6,527 nt of DNA from Synergistes sp. Lineage in GTDB: Bacteria; Synergistota; Synergistia; Synergistales; Synergistaceae. The DNA is taken from contig JAEEYY010000164.1 of the NCBI GenBank assembly GCA_016288355.1, positions 1 to 6,527 on the forward strand, written 5' to 3'. Positions 5,253 to 6,527 of the stretch are shown here, piece by piece. The notes under the pieces were generated by a model. That model was given only the letters and a program-made list of their open reading frames with translations, was not told where the DNA came from and made no database searches. The position numbers were made by a program, and so were the translations under genes. How positions within the stretch are numbered: position 1 is the stretch's first letter; the number at the start of each line of letters is the position of its first letter.

Positions 5253-6527
5253 TTAAGCCGCCAATGCGTTCGTGTTGATTTGCTCGATGGATTTGCGGAT
5301 GCTGGCCCACAGGGGGAGGTTGGTGCCGAAGACCTCGACGATGCTGCCCTGGTCGGTGAAGGGCGGCTCCTGGAGGACGGAAAAGTCCTTCATCAGGCCG
5401 TTGTGGACAATGTATTCGACGATTTGATTGACGAAATAGATCTGTCGGCTGTCCAGGGCGGCGTCGCTCAGATACTCCGCGAAGGCTTCCTTGGCGGCCG
5501 TCATATCCAGCCCCACGATTTCCCGGACAAACTCGCCCAGGGGCTTCTGCCCGTATTCGGCCTCGTAGTCCTGTTTCGTGCCGAGCTGCCGCCACAGGAT
5601 CTCTTCCAGAGCGGCCACGTCCTTCTCCGTCAAGGGGACGTTCCCCTTCAGCTTGGCGATGACGGCGTTGTCCTGGTGCTGACGGATGTAGAACTCGACC
5701 TTGGCCTTGTAATTCTTCAGGTCGTCATTCTCCAGCTCCGATTCCTTCCACTCCATGGAGAGGATCTCGTCGTCGAAATTCGTGTTGTAGATGATCTTCG
5801 TCATGGGAATGTACTTGATCAAATCGCGCAGGCATTCCCGGATGTGCTCAAATTCGTTGATCCCCGCATTTTCCAGATAATCCGTGTGCAGGAGCTGGTC
5901 GATCAGCTCCGCCTGCATCATGATCTCGGGGATATTGGCTACGCCGGCGACGGCAGAGACCTTTTTCATAAGATCCTGCCTGGCGCGTTTGTATTTCTTG
6001 CCTGCCAGGTAAGCCAGTTCGATCCCGTACATCAGGGCGTCGAAGCGCAGGGCTTTGGGATCATCCGGCTCCGGCTCGATCAGCGGCGCCAGTTCGTCGC
6101 CCATGATCAGGGTGTTTTCATAGGTCAGGGTCGTATAGTTCGCCGGATCGGAATACAGTTCAACGTATTTCAGATGCTGCCGGACTGCAAAGTTGTCCCG
6201 GTTCAGCTCCCGCACCTTGGCGACCATATCCTCCACCAGCGACTTGCGGAACTCGATCAACTCCGTCGTCTGATAGGCCAGGTCCTGGAGTTTGAAGGCG
6301 ATCTGTGCCTTGAGCTGGAAAAGCGCTCCCTGGAGGGCGATCATATTGGCCGTGGGTCTGCCCTTATTCATGCGGAAAAACTCGAAATTGCCGCAGAAGT
6401 CGAAGATATAGAACTTCTGCTTGTCCGCGCCGTCCAGCAGCCCGGGGCAGAGCCGCGTCCCGCGTCCGATCATCTGCCAGAACTTGGCCTTGCTCATGAC
6501 CTTTTTGAAGAAGACCAGGTTCAGCAC
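5253..6527 (-). CDS. hsdR: Type I restriction endonuclease R subunit (HsdR, EcoEI-like), C-terminal part
   Basis: The frame enters from the right edge and ends in TAA at 5253; 425 codons including the stop are visible. The terminal GTG is an internal codon of a VLNLVFFKKV helicase-core segment, so the start is outside. Helicase motif VI is clear as QMIGRGTRL (18-26 of the fragment), followed by the typical continuation KFYIFDFCGNFEFF (37-50). Residues from about 215 to the end match the EcoEI R-subunit C-terminal domain: EFVREIVGLD, AKEAFAEYL, RQIYFVNQIVEYIVHNG and EPPFTDQGSIVEVF. HsdR is the ATP-dependent translocase and nuclease of type I restriction-modification; the nuclease domain and helicase motifs I-III would be encoded upstream of this window. 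The visible end looks complete, with no frameshift. hsdM and hsdS are not between this gene and base 1, so they must lie beyond the right edge if present. High GC (37 of 60 at 5461-5520 by hand count) contrasts with the DUF6119 gene. Confidence 0.92.
   Translation of the reverse strand: MLNLVFFKKVMSKAKFWQMIGRGTRLCPGLLDGADKQKFYIFDFCGNFEFFRMNKGRPTANMIALQGALFQLKAQIAFKLQDLAYQTTELIEFRKSLVEDMVAKVRELNRDNFAVRQHLKYVELYSDPANYTTLTYENTLIMGDELAPLIEPEPDDPKALRFDALMYGIELAYLAGKKYKRARQDLMKKVSAVAGVANIPEIMMQAELIDQLLHTDYLENAGINEFEHIRECLRDLIKYIPMTKIIYNTNFDDEILSMEWKESELENDDLKNYKAKVEFYIRQHQDNAVIAKLKGNVPLTEKDVAALEEILWRQLGTKQDYEAEYGQKPLGEFVREIVGLDMTAAKEAFAEYLSDAALDSRQIYFVNQIVEYIVHNGLMKDFSVLQEPPFTDQGSIVEVFGTNLPLWASIRKSIEQINTNALAA

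Noticed and set aside
5233..5595. A 120-codon - strand frame overlapping the end of hsdR
   Set aside because: It is the alternate frame of the EcoEI-type C-terminal coding sequence; its composition (Arg/Gly/Pro-rich) and lack of any domain mark it as a shadow.
1..6527. CRISPR arrays, tRNA or rRNA genes, and insertion-sequence transposases
   Set aside because: No spaced direct-repeat array, no cloverleaf-like or ribosomal sequence, and no transposase motif was seen in any open frame.

Overview
The window looks like chromosomal accessory DNA from a bacterium, most likely a member of the Bacillota. The evidence is strong AGGAGG-type ribosome binding sites, moderately high GC in most genes, and a Clostridia-like style of type I restriction protein. 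This placement is an inference; no rRNA or tRNA gene is present to test it.

Layout from left to right. (1) Bases 2-556, + strand: the 3' end of a gene for a DUF2828-type protein carrying a von Willebrand factor A (VWA) domain related in architecture to TROVE/Ro60 proteins. (2) Bases 557-990: intergenic, with a bidirectional hairpin terminator at 592-634 and two further inverted repeats, but no credible gene. (3) Bases 991-3399, - strand: an 802-residue superfamily 1 (Upf1/DNA2-like) helicase with all the main motifs and a coiled-coil insertion of about 250 residues. (4) Bases 3400-3540: a short promoter-like gap with an inverted repeat. (5) Bases 3541-5112, - strand: a 523-residue protein that I recognise as the DUF6119 / TIGR04141 'sporadically distributed protein' family, in clearly AT-richer DNA. 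(6) Bases 5113-5252: AT-rich gap with a direct repeat. (7) Bases 5253-6527, - strand: the C-terminal part of a type I restriction endonuclease R subunit (HsdR, EcoEI-like).

The three - strand genes run in the same direction: hsdR, then the DUF6119 gene, then the helicase. The DUF2828 gene converges on them and probably shares its terminator with the helicase transcript. hsdR is a restriction gene, and the DUF6119 and helicase genes lying directly downstream, with a change in base composition, look like cargo in a defence island. The most interesting reading is that the DUF6119 protein and the coiled-coil helicase form a two-gene module of unknown, possibly anti-phage, function. That is inferred from position and family type; no catalytic nuclease motif was recognised in either protein. 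An 11-bp sequence shared by the two inverted repeats on either side of the helicase gene suggests common regulation or gene boundaries.
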